Below, one piece after another: positions 17,290-26,345 of a DNA stretch of 64,000 bases. The notes under the pieces were generated by a model, which saw only the letters and a list, made by a program, of their open reading frames with translations, was not told the origin of the DNA and made no database searches. Both the position numbers and the translations under genes were made by a program. Position 1 is the stretch's first letter; the number at the start of each line of letters is the position of its first letter. Where the stretch lies: NCBI GenBank assembly GCA_026645945.1, contig JAPKMO010000005.1, positions 1 through 64,000 of the forward strand, written 5' to 3'. Origin of the DNA: Anaerolineae bacterium. Lineage in GTDB: Bacteria > Chloroflexota > Anaerolineae > Aggregatilineales > Phototrophicaceae.

Positions 17290-18519
17290 ATGAACCGAAA
17301 ACTCGTTTCACTCCTGTTTGTTTTTTTAATGGTTTTTCTATCCTTCGGCGTCATAACCGCTCAGGATGAGGTAGAAAAACCCCTGGTTGGTTTCTGGGAG
17401 TCCTGCCCAACGCCATCCAATCTTCCCGCAACCGTCACGGTCGGCGCGATTTTCGGGTTGAGCGATGCCGTCGCGGTCTACGGCGTCCCTCAGCGCCAGG
17501 CGGTGGAACTGGCGGTGGAAGAAATTAACGAATCCGGCTACCTGGGCGAGACGGTTTTTGAGGTCAGATTTGAAGACTCGGCGGGAAACCGCGACCAGGC
17601 GATTTTCGCCATGACCAAACTGGTCGAGGAAGATAAAGTACTGGCAGTTCTCGGCCCAACGCTGTCGTCGGAGGCTTTTGCCGCCGACCCGATTGCCCAG
17701 GAAAACAGCACGCCGGTAATGGGAGTGAGCAATACTGCCCTCGGACTCACCGGCATGGGGGATTTTGTGTTCCGCAACAGCTTGCCGGAAGCTGCCGTTA
17801 TCCCCGGCACGATTGCCCAGGCTAAAGAAGTTCTGGGGTTGGAAAAAGTCGGTCTGTTGTACGGTAATGATGACGATTTTACCGTCAGTGGTTATCAGGT
17901 GTTCCGGCAGGCGCTTCTGGATAACGAGATCGAAATTCTGGGCGAAGAAACTTTCGCTAAAGGCGATCTGGACTTCAACGCGCAGTTGACGAATCTCATC
18001 AGCCAGGAGCCAGATGCGCTGGTGGTTTCGGCGCTGGCTGCCGAAGCGACACAGATCATCCTGCAAGCGCGCGCTCTCGACTACAATGGGCCGATCATTG
18101 GAGGAAACGGTTTTAACTCCCCGGCGGTGCTGCGCGATACAGGCGAAGCGTCCGAAGGGTTGATCGTCGGCGGCGCGTGGAACTATGGCAACCCGAACCC
18201 CACCGAGAGCAGCGTGCGTTTTGTGGAAATGTACGAGGCGAAATTCAACCAATCGCCCGATCAGTTCGCCGCGCAGTCCTATACCGGCGCGTGGCTGATG
18301 GCGACGGCCATCCGCTGCGCCGATTTTGGGGCGGATGCAGATCTGGCGGAACAGCGCCTGGCGATCCGCGATGCGCTGCTCCAGATTCGGGATTTTGACA
18401 GCCCGCTGGGTGTGTTCAGTTTTACAGAGGATCGTGAGCCTTTGCATGATCCAATCGCGCAGATCGTGAGCGGCGGCAAGTTCGAGCCTCTGGCCGTCGT
18501 GATGGGTGAAAGTGGCTAG
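17290..18519 (+). CDS. livJ: Branched-chain amino acid type ABC substrate-binding protein
   Basis: A 409-residue exported binding protein of the Leu/Ile/Val (type I periplasmic) family. The signal peptide is residues 1-25, ending GVITAQ, with no lipobox. Landmarks include VTVGAIFGLSDAVAVYG, EEINESGYLG, AVLGPTLSSEA and KVGLLYGNDDDF. I chose the ATG at 17290, which has AAGGAAAAGGGAAG just upstream; in-frame codons back to 17212 lie in the terminator tail. It leads the livJHMGF operon, and a GC-rich hairpin separates it from the permease. The ligand could be amino acids or other small carboxylates. Confidence 0.9.
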   Translation: MNRKLVSLLFVFLMVFLSFGVITAQDEVEKPLVGFWESCPTPSNLPATVTVGAIFGLSDAVAVYGVPQRQAVELAVEEINESGYLGETVFEVRFEDSAGNRDQAIFAMTKLVEEDKVLAVLGPTLSSEAFAADPIAQENSTPVMGVSNTALGLTGMGDFVFRNSLPEAAVIPGTIAQAKEVLGLEKVGLLYGNDDDFTVSGYQVFRQALLDNEIEILGEETFAKGDLDFNAQLTNLISQEPDALVVSALAAEATQIILQARALDYNGPIIGGNGFNSPAVLRDTGEASEGLIVGGAWNYGNPNPTESSVRFVEMYEAKFNQSPDQFAAQSYTGAWLMATAIRCADFGADADLAEQRLAIRDALLQIRDFDSPLGVFSFTEDREPLHDPIAQIVSGGKFEPLAVVMGESG

Positions 18520-18560
18520 AAGAACAGCCAGCCTTAATAAACGCCGACGATGATGATTCG

Positions 18561-18583
18561 GGGGATGGTTCCTCGCCATCCCC
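18561..18583 (+). promoter_or_regulatory. Intercistronic hairpin between livJ and livH
   Basis: GGGGATGG (18561-18568) and CCATCCCC (18576-18583) form an 8-bp stem with a 7-base loop and no T-run. In binding-protein operons such hairpins often stabilise the upstream mRNA and lower downstream expression; that role here is inferred. Confidence 0.6.
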
Positions 18584-18618
18584 GGATTACAAATTGGTCA
18601 CCTGGCGCACATTAATTC

Positions 18619-19503
18619 ATGAACATTACACAGCAAATCGTTAATGCTATCTGGTTAGGCGGGGTGTACAGCCTGTTTGCGCTGGGGTATGCGCTGGTTT
18701 TCAGCGTGCTGGGCGTGCTGAACCTTGCCCACAGCGCAGTTTTTATGTGGGGCGCTTTTATTGGACTGGTCGCCGTTACGCAGCTTAATGTATCGGTTTG
18801 GGCGGCTATACCCCTGGCAATGGTGGTTTCGGGCGTAATCAGCATCGTGCTAGACGTGCTTGCTTTTGCGCCCCTGCGCCGCCGGAATGCGCCGCGCATT
18901 TCGCAGCTCATCAGCAGCATCGGCGCGGCTATCCTGCTGGTTAATATCGCCCAGCTTATTTTCGGCACACAGCCGCAGCGATTCCCGCTTGGCAGCATCC
19001 CCAGCGACCCGCTTGAAGGGCTGCCGATTCGTATCACACCCATCCAGATCATCATCCTGCTGGTCGCCATCACCCTGATGGCAGTGCTGCAATATCTGGT
19101 CGTCCGCACGCGGGCCGGCCAGGCGATGCGAGCGGTGGCCTTTAACCAGCGGGTTGCCAGCCTGCTGGGGATAAATTCTGGAAATGTCTTCAGGATGACC
19201 TTTTTCCTGGCTGGCGCGTTAGCGGGTGCTGCCGGCGTATTATTCGGCCTGGCTTATAATACGATCACGCCGTTTATGGGCGATTCGGTCGCCTTAAAGG
19301 GACTGACGGTCATTGTTCTGGGCGGTCTGGGGAACATCCAGGGCGCGGTAGTGGGCGGATTCGTGGTGGCCGCCTTAGAAGTTTTCAGCATCGCCGCCGG
19401 CGGCAGCAACTACCGCGAGGCATTTGTTTTTACGCTGCTCTTTTTGATTTTGTTGTTCCGTCCGCAAGGTCTGGTGGGGCAGGCCGCAGAAACCCGCGCC
19501 TGA
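18619..19503 (+). CDS. livH: Branched-chain amino acid type ABC permease LivH
   Basis: A 294-residue inner-membrane permease with about eight hydrophobic segments. The opening QQIVNAIWLGGVYSLFALGYAL and the loop near MRAVAFNQRVASLLGI are typical of LivH. A LivM-type gene follows. Together they form the transmembrane channel that receives ligand from the LivJ protein encoded upstream. Confidence 0.93.
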   Translation: MNITQQIVNAIWLGGVYSLFALGYALVFSVLGVLNLAHSAVFMWGAFIGLVAVTQLNVSVWAAIPLAMVVSGVISIVLDVLAFAPLRRRNAPRISQLISSIGAAILLVNIAQLIFGTQPQRFPLGSIPSDPLEGLPIRITPIQIIILLVAITLMAVLQYLVVRTRAGQAMRAVAFNQRVASLLGINSGNVFRMTFFLAGALAGAAGVLFGLAYNTITPFMGDSVALKGLTVIVLGGLGNIQGAVVGGFVVAALEVFSIAAGGSNYREAFVFTLLFLILLFRPQGLVGQAAETRA

Positions 19504-19519
19504 CGGTCGGATACACCGC

Positions 19520-19543
19520 GCTTCCCGGCACGTGCGGGGAAGC
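19520..19543 (+). promoter_or_regulatory. Intercistronic hairpin between livH and livM
   Basis: GCTTCCC (19520-19526) pairs with GGGAAGC (19537-19543) around a loop containing the palindrome GCACGTGC, just upstream of the livM ribosome-binding region. It may modulate translation of livM; the function is inferred. Confidence 0.45.
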
Positions 19544-19556
19544 TGAGAGATAACCT

Positions 19557-20489
19557 ATGGATTTGCTCCGCAGTATCGGCATTACCGAAATCGTGTTCCA
19601 GCTTATGCTGGTGAATGCAATCCTCGGTTTGAGCATTTACCTCACGCTCTACACGGGCATGTTTTCTCTGGCAAACGCCGGGTTTATGGCAATCGGCGCT
19701 TATGTCGGCGTCGTTCTGACACAGAACTACGATCTGCCGTTGTGGGCTGCCCTGATCGGCGGCATGATCGCTGCGGGGATTGTGGCCGTACCAATCGGCC
19801 TGCCCGTCCTGCGGCTGCGCGATATTTATCTGGCGATTGCGACAATCGGCTTTGGCGAGGTCGTGCGGATTCTGATCTTAAACTTTGACACGCTGGCAAG
19901 TTCTATCTCCGGTGAGAGTGTGCAGCTCACACGCGGGGCGTTGGGCATCACCGGCATCCCTAAAATTACTGAGACATGGCAGCTTTTATTGTTTCTGGTC
20001 GTCACGGTTTATATCCTGGTACGGCTGCACCGTTCGCGGTTTGGCCGGGCAATGGCCGCCATCCGGCAGGACGAGCAAGCAGCAGCGACGATGGGGATTA
20101 ATGTCGTTTATATTAAAAATACCGTTTTTATTTTCAGCGCCATCCTGGCTGCCTCGGCAGGTGTTCTCAAAGCGCACTTGACGCGGACGATCAGCCCCGG
20201 TGATTATGGATTCGATCAGGTAGTGAACATCCTGGCTTTCGCCGTTCTAGGCGGAACTTCGACTTGGCTGGGGCCGATTGTAGGCGGTTTCGTGCTGACA
20301 GCCCTGCCAGAAATCCTGCGCGAATTTAAACAATATCGAGGTATCGTCAATGGGGTAATCCTGCTGGTGGTGATTGTATACCTGCCCGGTGGGCTTGTGA
20401 ACATCAACGGCTGGAAGCGCCTGTGGCGGCGCATACGCGGCCAGCCGAGCGTTATAGAGCGAATCCAACAAAATACCAGATCAGGCTAA
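19557..20489 (+). CDS. livM: Branched-chain amino acid type ABC permease LivM
   Basis: A 310-residue permease with about eight to nine membrane segments. Family signatures are YTGMFSLANAGFMAIGAY near residue 30, RLRDIYLAIATIGFGEVVR and the loop MAAIRQDEQAAATMGINV. It partners LivH in the membrane. The ATPase gene livG follows after about 23 bp. Confidence 0.93.
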   Translation: MDLLRSIGITEIVFQLMLVNAILGLSIYLTLYTGMFSLANAGFMAIGAYVGVVLTQNYDLPLWAALIGGMIAAGIVAVPIGLPVLRLRDIYLAIATIGFGEVVRILILNFDTLASSISGESVQLTRGALGITGIPKITETWQLLLFLVVTVYILVRLHRSRFGRAMAAIRQDEQAAATMGINVVYIKNTVFIFSAILAASAGVLKAHLTRTISPGDYGFDQVVNILAFAVLGGTSTWLGPIVGGFVLTALPEILREFKQYRGIVNGVILLVVIVYLPGGLVNINGWKRLWRRIRGQPSVIERIQQNTRSG

Positions 20490-20512
20490 ACGATTTTAAG
20501 AGGCGGCCTACG

Positions 20513-21301
20513 TTGCTTGAACTTAAAAAGGTCTCGCGTTTGTTTGGCGGTTTGCAGGCGCTCCATCAGGTTGATATGCGCGTCCCTGAAGGGCGCATCG
20601 TCGGTTTGATCGGGCCGAACGGCGCGGGTAAAACGACATTAATTAACAACATCAGCGGGCTTGACCACCCAACCAGCGGCACTATTCATTTTGAAGGCCG
20701 TGAAATTCACAATCTGCCGCCCCACCGGATTACCGGCCTGGGGATTGCGCGCACCTACCAGAATATTCGATTATTTGGGGAAATGACCGTTCTCGAAAAC
20801 CTGCTCATCAGCCAGCATGGTCGCGGGCGGGCGACAGTGTTTGATTCACTGGTGTTTACGCCGCGTTTCCGCGCCGAGGAGCGGCGCTTAAAAAATGTCG
20901 CTTTACAGCTTCTGGAGCGTTTTCAACTGGGCGGTATGGCGCATCTGCTGGCGGGAAACCTGCCTTATGGCGACCAACGCCGCCTGGAGATGGCGCGCGC
21001 GCTGGCAACCGGGCCAAAACTGCTGCTGCTGGATGAACCCACCGCCGGCATGAACCCGATTGAAACCGAGCAATTGGGCCAGCAGATTCTTCGGCTGCGC
21101 GACGAACAGTTAACAGTATTGGTCATTGAACATGATATGTCGCTCATTCATCAGGTTTGCGACGAAATATATGTATTAAACTTCGGCCAGATCATCGCGC
21201 ACGGCGCGCCTGATGTTATTAAACATAACCCGCAGGTCATCGAAGCATACCTGGGGCAGGAAGAAGATACCGAATTAGAAAGCGAACGGGAGAGAAGTTA
21301 G
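20513..21301 (+). CDS. livG: Branched-chain amino acid type ABC ATPase LivG
   Basis: A 262-residue ABC ATPase with Walker A GPNGAGKTT and Walker B LLLLDEPTAG, and the LivG-type insert around NIRLFGEMTVLENL. The signature-motif region reads LPYGDQRRLEMARAL, where YGDQR stands for the usual SGGQ and is normal for LivG. I chose TTG at 20513, nine bases after AAGAGG, because the protein then opens LELKKVSRLFGGLQAL as in the family. An upstream in-frame ATG at 20423 lies inside livM. Confidence 0.92.
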   Translation: MLELKKVSRLFGGLQALHQVDMRVPEGRIVGLIGPNGAGKTTLINNISGLDHPTSGTIHFEGREIHNLPPHRITGLGIARTYQNIRLFGEMTVLENLLISQHGRGRATVFDSLVFTPRFRAEERRLKNVALQLLERFQLGGMAHLLAGNLPYGDQRRLEMARALATGPKLLLLDEPTAGMNPIETEQLGQQILRLRDEQLTVLVIEHDMSLIHQVCDEIYVLNFGQIIAHGAPDVIKHNPQVIEAYLGQEEDTELESERERS

Positions 21302-21306
21302 CCAGT

Positions 21307-22014
21307 ATGGCATTACTGGATGTGCGCGATTTGCACGTCAGCTACGGCGCGATTAAAGCCCTGCGCGGTGTGTCGTTTAAGGTGGAACCGGGGCAGGTCA
21401 TCAGCCTGGTTGGCGCGAACGGCGCGGGCAAAAGCACCACCCTCAACGCAATCAGCGGCTTGCTCAAACCTGTACGGGGGCAGATTGTTTTTAACCAGAC
21501 AGATATTACAGGCTGGCGCGCCGACCGCGTGACCGCCTCCGGTCTGGTACAGGTGCCGGAAGGTCGGCAGATAATTGCCACGATGACGGTGCTGGAAAAC
21601 CTGATGCTGGGGGCGTACCCGCGAACAGATCGAGACAGCGTGGATGCCGATCTTGAGAGCATCTTCAGCCGTTTTCCGCGCCTTTACGAGCGGCGCTACC
21701 AGAGAGCAGGGTCGTTGAGCGGCGGCGAACAGCAAATGCTGGCGGTCGGGCGAGCATTGATGGCGCGACCACGTTTGTTGATGCTGGACGAACCCAGTAT
21801 GGGGTTGGCGCCGTTGTTAGTGAATGAAGTCTTCCGGCTGATTGCCGGCATCAAGGCGCAGGGAATCGCCATCCTGCTGGTCGAGCAGAATGCGCGGAAG
21901 GCGCTGCAACTGGCCGATTATGCTTATGTGCTGGAGCGCGGCCAGATTGTCCAGGAAGGGGATGCCGCCAGCCTGCGGGAAGACGTGCGCGTTATCTCAG
22001 CCTATCTGGGATGA
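21307..22014 (+). CDS. livF: Branched-chain amino acid type ABC ATPase LivF
   Basis: A 235-residue ABC ATPase of the LivF subgroup. It has Walker A GANGAGKST, signature LSGGEQQMLAVGRAL, Walker B LLMLDEPSMGLAP and the switch H-loop region replaced by VEQNA as usual for LivF. It begins 5 bp after livG and completes the five-gene importer. A hairpin follows. Confidence 0.94.
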   Translation: MALLDVRDLHVSYGAIKALRGVSFKVEPGQVISLVGANGAGKSTTLNAISGLLKPVRGQIVFNQTDITGWRADRVTASGLVQVPEGRQIIATMTVLENLMLGAYPRTDRDSVDADLESIFSRFPRLYERRYQRAGSLSGGEQQMLAVGRALMARPRLLMLDEPSMGLAPLLVNEVFRLIAGIKAQGIAILLVEQNARKALQLADYAYVLERGQIVQEGDAASLREDVRVISAYLG

Positions 22015-22037
22015 TTTTTACCGTAACAGATAAGCAA

Positions 22038-22061
22038 GCGCGTCCTTTTTAGGGGACGCGC
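22038..22061. terminator. Hairpin between livF and the convergent SCP2 gene
   Basis: GCGCGTCC (22038-22045) and GGACGCGC (22054-22061) form an 8-bp stem with an 8-base loop containing five T. It lies between convergent genes and could end transcripts from both sides, although the T-tract after the stem is weak. Confidence 0.5.
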
Positions 22062-22089
22062 CCATAGTCGTTTTGGGATGAGGCGGCGG

Positions 22090-22422
22090 TTACTGCTGGA
22101 ACATCGTCTGCATTTTCATCGCCAGGCCCATGTCGCCCTCGATTTTGAGCTTGCCGCTCATGAAGGCCTGCATGGCATTGATCTTCCCGGTTGATACGGC
22201 GTACCAATCATCGGCAGCGGCCTTCAGGGTCATTTTGGGGTTTTCGGCCTGCCCCTCGCCGGCGGTGCAGACGCCCTCAACGATCTTTAACCAGTAGAGG
22301 CCGCCGTTTTCACCGCTGAGATTGAACTGGATGACCGCGTTAACACCTTCGGCTTTGGAAGGGACGAAGCGTTCGTTCGCCATAGTGGGAAAGATTTGCG
22401 CGATTTCTTCGCGGGTTGCCAT
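22090..22422 (-). CDS. SCP-2 sterol-carrier-domain protein
   Basis: A 110-residue stand-alone SCP2 domain. Typical features are the strand VIQFNLSGENGGLYWLKI, the segment KMTLKAAADDWYAVSTGKINAMQAF (shown here only as landmarks KMTLKAA and WYAV), and a C-terminal MSGKLKIEGDM helix-strand pair. The fold binds hydrophobic ligands such as acyl chains. It is a single gene flanked by convergent livF and a divergent TolB-like gene. Ligand and role are unknown. Confidence 0.88.
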   Translation of the reverse strand: MATREEIAQIFPTMANERFVPSKAEGVNAVIQFNLSGENGGLYWLKIVEGVCTAGEGQAENPKMTLKAAADDWYAVSTGKINAMQAFMSGKLKIEGDMGLAMKMQTMFQQ

Positions 22423-22550
22423 TTTTGCTTTGCTCCTGCTTTAACAACAATTGGTTAAACGAAGATGGATGATACGCCTGTATCACCGTTCCGCCGAATA
22501 GTATACAATTAATTGCATTAATACCCAAAATTTTGACGCGGAGTTCTGTC

Positions 22551-23831
22551 GTGAAAAAATTGACCTGTGCGCTTCTTGCTATAATTTTCGGGTTCGCAGC
22601 GCCCTCGCTGTTAAAAGCGCAAGATGACCGAACCACATTTCCCTCTTTGCCGGGGCGCATCGCATATGTCGGCCCTGACCAGAACATTTACAGCCTGAAC
22701 CTGATTGATAATGACCTGCTGCCTCTGACGACAGATGGTTCTCGGACCCGGATTTACCGCTGGCCGACCTGGGCTGCCGATGGGCGGCTGGCTTATTTTC
22801 TCACCAATCGCAGCGGCGAAATGATCGTTACGGAGGTCTTCATCTCCGAGGATGGCAGCACTCCGGGGCGACCCGTTTACAGCGGCGAAAACGAGTTTTT
22901 TAACTATGCGTATTGGTCGCCCCAAAACTGCATCGAAACCGAACGCTGCCGCGACCTGGCCGTTCTTTTAAGCAGCGAAGCAGCCGGCGGACTGTTTGTC
23001 GAACTCATCCGGGATGGTCTAGCCGAGCAGTTTAATCGTTTGGCCGGCGTTGGCAGCCCCTTTTACTTTAGCTGGAGTCCCGATGGCAGCCGCATGGTCT
23101 GGCAGCGCAACAACCAGCAGCTTGCGATTTATGATGCTGCCGGCGCATCGGTCGAACCGCTGCCGCTGATTCCGGGCGTGTTTCGTGCTCCGGCATGGTC
23201 TCCGATAGATGACCGTCTGCTGGTCGGCCTTTTGAACCAGAATGACAATACAAATGAACTCGCTGTCGTCGCAAACGGTGAAAGTCAGATAATAGCGGCG
23301 GCGCTTGGCGGGCCGGTCGCTTTTTCCTGGTCGCCGGATGGAAATTATGTTGCTTACACCGACCGCAGCGGGCCGCTGACAGTCGTGGACGCGCATACAG
23401 GGGAAACACTCGCGCGCAGCCCGATCACCGGTGTTTTTGCCTTTTTCTGGTCACCAGACAGCCGCACCCTAGCTTACGTTACGCTGGCGACGCCGTCGGG
23501 TTCTTTCAGCGTCGGTTCGCCGCCCCAGGTTAAAATGGCCGCCGCCGTTCAGGATGCGATCAGCATTGCCTGGTCAGTGCTGGACATATCAACCGGAGCA
23601 AACCGGCGTTACGGCGCATTTTCCCCAACCCAGGATATGTTGTATATGCTGGTTTATTTCGATCAATTCGCGCAGAGCCATCGTTTATGGTCGCCAGACA
23701 GCCGGTATCTGATCTACGCCGAGGTAACGCCCAGTAATGAAGCGTCTATCAACCTACTCGACACAGCCCAATCCAATACGGTGCCGTTTTCGATTGCCAG
23801 CGGTTTCATTGGCATCTGGAGTTTTAAATAA
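22551..23831 (+). CDS. Secreted TolB-like beta-propeller protein
   Basis: A 426-residue exported protein. The signal peptide is about residues 1-24 (KKLTCALLAIIFGF, ending KAQ). The body contains repeated TolB/WD40-like PD40 strands: WSPDGSRMVW, WSPIDDRLLV, WSPDGNYVAY, WSPDSRTLAY and WSPDSRYLIY. These suggest a six- or seven-bladed propeller used for binding. I chose GTG at 22551 with GGAG seven bases upstream. The LysM-M23 gene starts 4 bp after its stop, so both are likely co-expressed envelope proteins. Confidence 0.85.
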   Translation: MKKLTCALLAIIFGFAAPSLLKAQDDRTTFPSLPGRIAYVGPDQNIYSLNLIDNDLLPLTTDGSRTRIYRWPTWAADGRLAYFLTNRSGEMIVTEVFISEDGSTPGRPVYSGENEFFNYAYWSPQNCIETERCRDLAVLLSSEAAGGLFVELIRDGLAEQFNRLAGVGSPFYFSWSPDGSRMVWQRNNQQLAIYDAAGASVEPLPLIPGVFRAPAWSPIDDRLLVGLLNQNDNTNELAVVANGESQIIAAALGGPVAFSWSPDGNYVAYTDRSGPLTVVDAHTGETLARSPITGVFAFFWSPDSRTLAYVTLATPSGSFSVGSPPQVKMAAAVQDAISIAWSVLDISTGANRRYGAFSPTQDMLYMLVYFDQFAQSHRLWSPDSRYLIYAEVTPSNEASINLLDTAQSNTVPFSIASGFIGIWSFK

Positions 23832-23835
23832 CAGC

Positions 23836-25413
23836 GTGCGCAGTGCGCGGCTTCGATATTGGGGCCTTATGGCAGCGGCAGTGTTTGCGGGTATTTCGGC
23901 CTGCACACAAAGCCAGCCGAATGTTGTTATCATAACGGCAACATTCCAACCTATCGAAAGCATCGTGGTCACACCAACGCTGCCGGATGATACAGCGCCG
24001 CTGTTACCCTCCATCCTGCCGGTTGAAAGCCCAACGCCCGACCCAACCCGTCCCGCAGCCGTTGTAACAACCGCGACCGAATATGTAGTCCAGCCGGGCG
24101 ACACTTTATATGCCATCGCGCAGGCTAACGGCGTCAGCCTGGAGGCGCTGCTGGCCGCCAACACGCAGATCATAGATCCTAATCTGCTCTCGGTTGGACA
24201 GGCCATTAATCTACCTGACCCGCCCAACGAAACCACCGGCGATTTTAAAATTATTCCCGACAGCCGTCTAGTACGCGGGCCGGGAAGCGGCGCGTTTAAC
24301 GTGGCCGGATTTATCGCCCAGCAACCTGGTTATGTCAGCATAGCGACCGATGTTGTGGATGACCGGGTGCTTTCGGCGGCGGAGGTGGTGCAGCGGGTTT
24401 CGCTGGAATACAGCGTGGATGCTCGTCTGCTGCTGGCGCTGCTGGAGTACCGGGCCGGATGGCTGACGAAGACGGAACTGTCCGACACGCAGAAGATTTA
24501 TGCAATGGAGGGGAGAGCTTCGCCGGCAGGGTTTGATCGAAGCGGTTTATATCGCCAACTGGCCTGGGCGGCCAACCAGCTTAACCGGGGTTATTATGGC
24601 TGGCGTTATCGCGGCCTGGCAAACCTGGAATTCGAGGATGGCACGCGCCTTCGTTATACGCCCGGACTGAACGCAGGTACGGTCGGCGTGCAGTATTTTC
24701 TAAGCCAGAATACTGCCTATGCCGATTGGACACAGCAGATTGGAGCGGAGGGGTTTTATCGCTTATATACGACTTATTTTGGAAACCCATTTGCCGACTC
24801 GATTGATCCACTTGTCCCGGCTGCCGTTCAGCAGCCGCCGATGACACTGCCTTTTCCGCAGGGGCAGACCTGGTTTTTTACCGGTGGGCCACATGGCGGA
24901 TGGGGGAGCGGCAGCGCGTGGGCGGCCATTGATTTCGCGCCGCCCGATGATCGCCCGGATGGCAGCCCGGCCTGTTACGTGTCCGAATATCCCGCAGCCG
25001 CCGTTGCGCCTGGGATGGTCGTCCGCAGCGAAGGTGGCAGCGTTATACTCGACCTGGACATGGACGGTGATGAAACAACTGGCTGGACGGTGTTATACCT
25101 GCACATCGCCTCGGAAGGGCGGGTGGCGGCTGGAAGTATTTTGCAGGCCGGCGACCTTATTGGCTATCCTTCCTGTGAAGGCGGTTTTTCCAACGGCACG
25201 CACATGCACATCGCCCGGCGTTATAACGGCGAATGGATTCCATCTCACTGCGATCAATGCGCTCCGGGTTACGAAACGCCGCCCTTTGTTTTAGGTGGGT
25301 GGACGGTCTATGGCCTTACCAATCAGGAATACCAGGGTTATCTGCAAAACGGCAGCGAGCGGCGCATCGCGGAGCAGGGACGGCTTATACCGGATAACCG
25401 TGTATCCTGGTAG
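23836..25413 (+). CDS. LysM domain M23 peptidase lipoprotein (LasA-like)
   Basis: About 525 residues. The N-terminus is a lipoprotein signal with lipobox GISAC at Cys23. A LysM domain (about 77-121; YVVQPGDTLYAIA) binds peptidoglycan glycans. After a linker, the C-terminal third is an M23 metallopeptidase: His near 352 and Asp in HGGWGSGSAWAAIDF, and the second zinc motif THMHIA near 455. The HGGWGSGS wording resembles LasA-type endopeptidases. I chose GTG at 23836, which gives a basic n-region; ATG at 23869 is an alternative. It probably cuts peptide cross-links of the cell wall. Confidence 0.85.
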   Translation: MRSARLRYWGLMAAAVFAGISACTQSQPNVVIITATFQPIESIVVTPTLPDDTAPLLPSILPVESPTPDPTRPAAVVTTATEYVVQPGDTLYAIAQANGVSLEALLAANTQIIDPNLLSVGQAINLPDPPNETTGDFKIIPDSRLVRGPGSGAFNVAGFIAQQPGYVSIATDVVDDRVLSAAEVVQRVSLEYSVDARLLLALLEYRAGWLTKTELSDTQKIYAMEGRASPAGFDRSGLYRQLAWAANQLNRGYYGWRYRGLANLEFEDGTRLRYTPGLNAGTVGVQYFLSQNTAYADWTQQIGAEGFYRLYTTYFGNPFADSIDPLVPAAVQQPPMTLPFPQGQTWFFTGGPHGGWGSGSAWAAIDFAPPDDRPDGSPACYVSEYPAAAVAPGMVVRSEGGSVILDLDMDGDETTGWTVLYLHIASEGRVAAGSILQAGDLIGYPSCEGGFSNGTHMHIARRYNGEWIPSHCDQCAPGYETPPFVLGGWTVYGLTNQEYQGYLQNGSERRIAEQGRLIPDNRVSW

Positions 25414-25420
25414 AAGATAC

Positions 25421-25429
25421 TGGTATAAT
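25421..25429 (+). promoter_or_regulatory. Extended -10 promoter for the SH3 protein gene
   Basis: TGGTATAAT is a perfect extended -10 (TGnTATAAT), 38 bp upstream of the ATG at 25468. No convincing -35 is visible, as is normal for extended -10 promoters. Confidence 0.55.
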
Positions 25430-25467
25430 CCCGACACGATGTGAACGAATGCAGGTGATTCTATTTG

Positions 25468-26289
25468 ATGAAACGACTTCGACAATTGAGCGTGGGGTTG
25501 TGGTTTATTCTGGTTGTCTGGTGGGGATGGGGCGCGCGTGCCGATGAGGCCGGGCAGGTGGCGGTCAGCCCGACGCCGGTCCCAATCAACCTACCAAGCC
25601 CCATACCACTTGATGCCGCTCAACCTAACCTAACGACGGCGACACCCACACGCACGCCAACGCCAATTGGCCCGGCGATTCTTGAGGCTAAATCAGAAGC
25701 GAACGTAAGACTGCAACCTGACCCCGACGCTGAACTGCTGGGAACCATACGGGCGGGTGATTTTTATCCCATCATTGGGCGTTATTATCGGTGGTTGCAG
25801 TTCCAGTACGATTCTTCGCCAAACGGGTTGGGATGGGTTTTCGACGAGCTGGTTAATGTCGTTGGCGATGAAACCGCCATTATTGATTTGAGCGTTCAGG
25901 AAGCCCCAACCATAGACACTGCCGCGCTGGAGCAAACAACCGCCTTTGAAGCAATCACCCTGACACCCGGCGGCCTGCTGACCGCTACCGCCAATGCGCG
26001 CGTCATCACGCTTCCCGGTCTTCCATTGGGCGATGCCGCCGGTTCGCTCCCGGAAAGCACGGCAGAAGTTCCGGGGTCGGCAAACCTGCTGCCGACTTTC
26101 ACCATTCCGCCCAATCTGGTGCCTGCCACGCCCACTCCAGCATCCAGCAGCGCGCTGCTGGCTACCGCTACCCCGTCAAACGCGATTTCGTCTCTGCCCA
26201 TATCCGGCGGTGTGCCGCCAATCGTGCCAATTCTGATTTTGGGGGCAGGCGGCATACTGGGTATTGCTGTCAGCTTCTTCCGGCGATAA
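25468..26289 (+). CDS. SH3-domain surface protein with a C-terminal anchor
   Basis: A 273-residue exported protein. It has an N-terminal signal peptide (to about residue 26), a Pro/Thr-rich linker, and a bacterial SH3 domain at about 71-137 (EANVRLQPDPDAELLGTI, GWVFDELV). A long Thr/Pro/Ala-rich stalk follows. The C-terminus has LPISGG at 243-248, a hydrophobic stretch and terminal FFRR, the layout of a sortase-type sorting signal though not the classical LPXTG. It could equally be a simple C-terminal membrane anchor. It likely binds cell-wall material. Confidence 0.75.
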   Translation: MKRLRQLSVGLWFILVVWWGWGARADEAGQVAVSPTPVPINLPSPIPLDAAQPNLTTATPTRTPTPIGPAILEAKSEANVRLQPDPDAELLGTIRAGDFYPIIGRYYRWLQFQYDSSPNGLGWVFDELVNVVGDETAIIDLSVQEAPTIDTAALEQTTAFEAITLTPGGLLTATANARVITLPGLPLGDAAGSLPESTAEVPGSANLLPTFTIPPNLVPATPTPASSSALLATATPSNAISSLPISGGVPPIVPILILGAGGILGIAVSFFRR

Positions 26290-26292
26290 TAA

Positions 26293-26319
26293 AACGCCCG
26301 CCGAACTCCAGCGGGCGTT
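26293..26319. terminator. Bidirectional terminator between the SH3 gene and the IscA-type gene
   Basis: AACGCCCGC (26293-26301) and GCGGGCGTT (26311-26319) form a perfect 9-bp stem with a 9-base loop. On the minus strand the stem is followed by TTATTATC, giving a good U-rich tail for the IscA-type gene. Confidence 0.8.
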
Positions 26320-26345
26320 CCGATATACACACGGTTAAAAACTAC

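Noticed and set aside
17338-18579. A 413-codon open frame on the minus strand
   Set aside because: It lies opposite livJ, which has clear family motifs, signal peptide and ribosome-binding site. The minus translation is rich in Arg and His without recognisable motifs, as expected for an antisense shadow.
20423-20512. Longer livG start at the ATG at 20423
   Set aside because: The extra 30 residues lie within livM and do not match the family; TTG at 20513 has AAGAGG at suitable distance.
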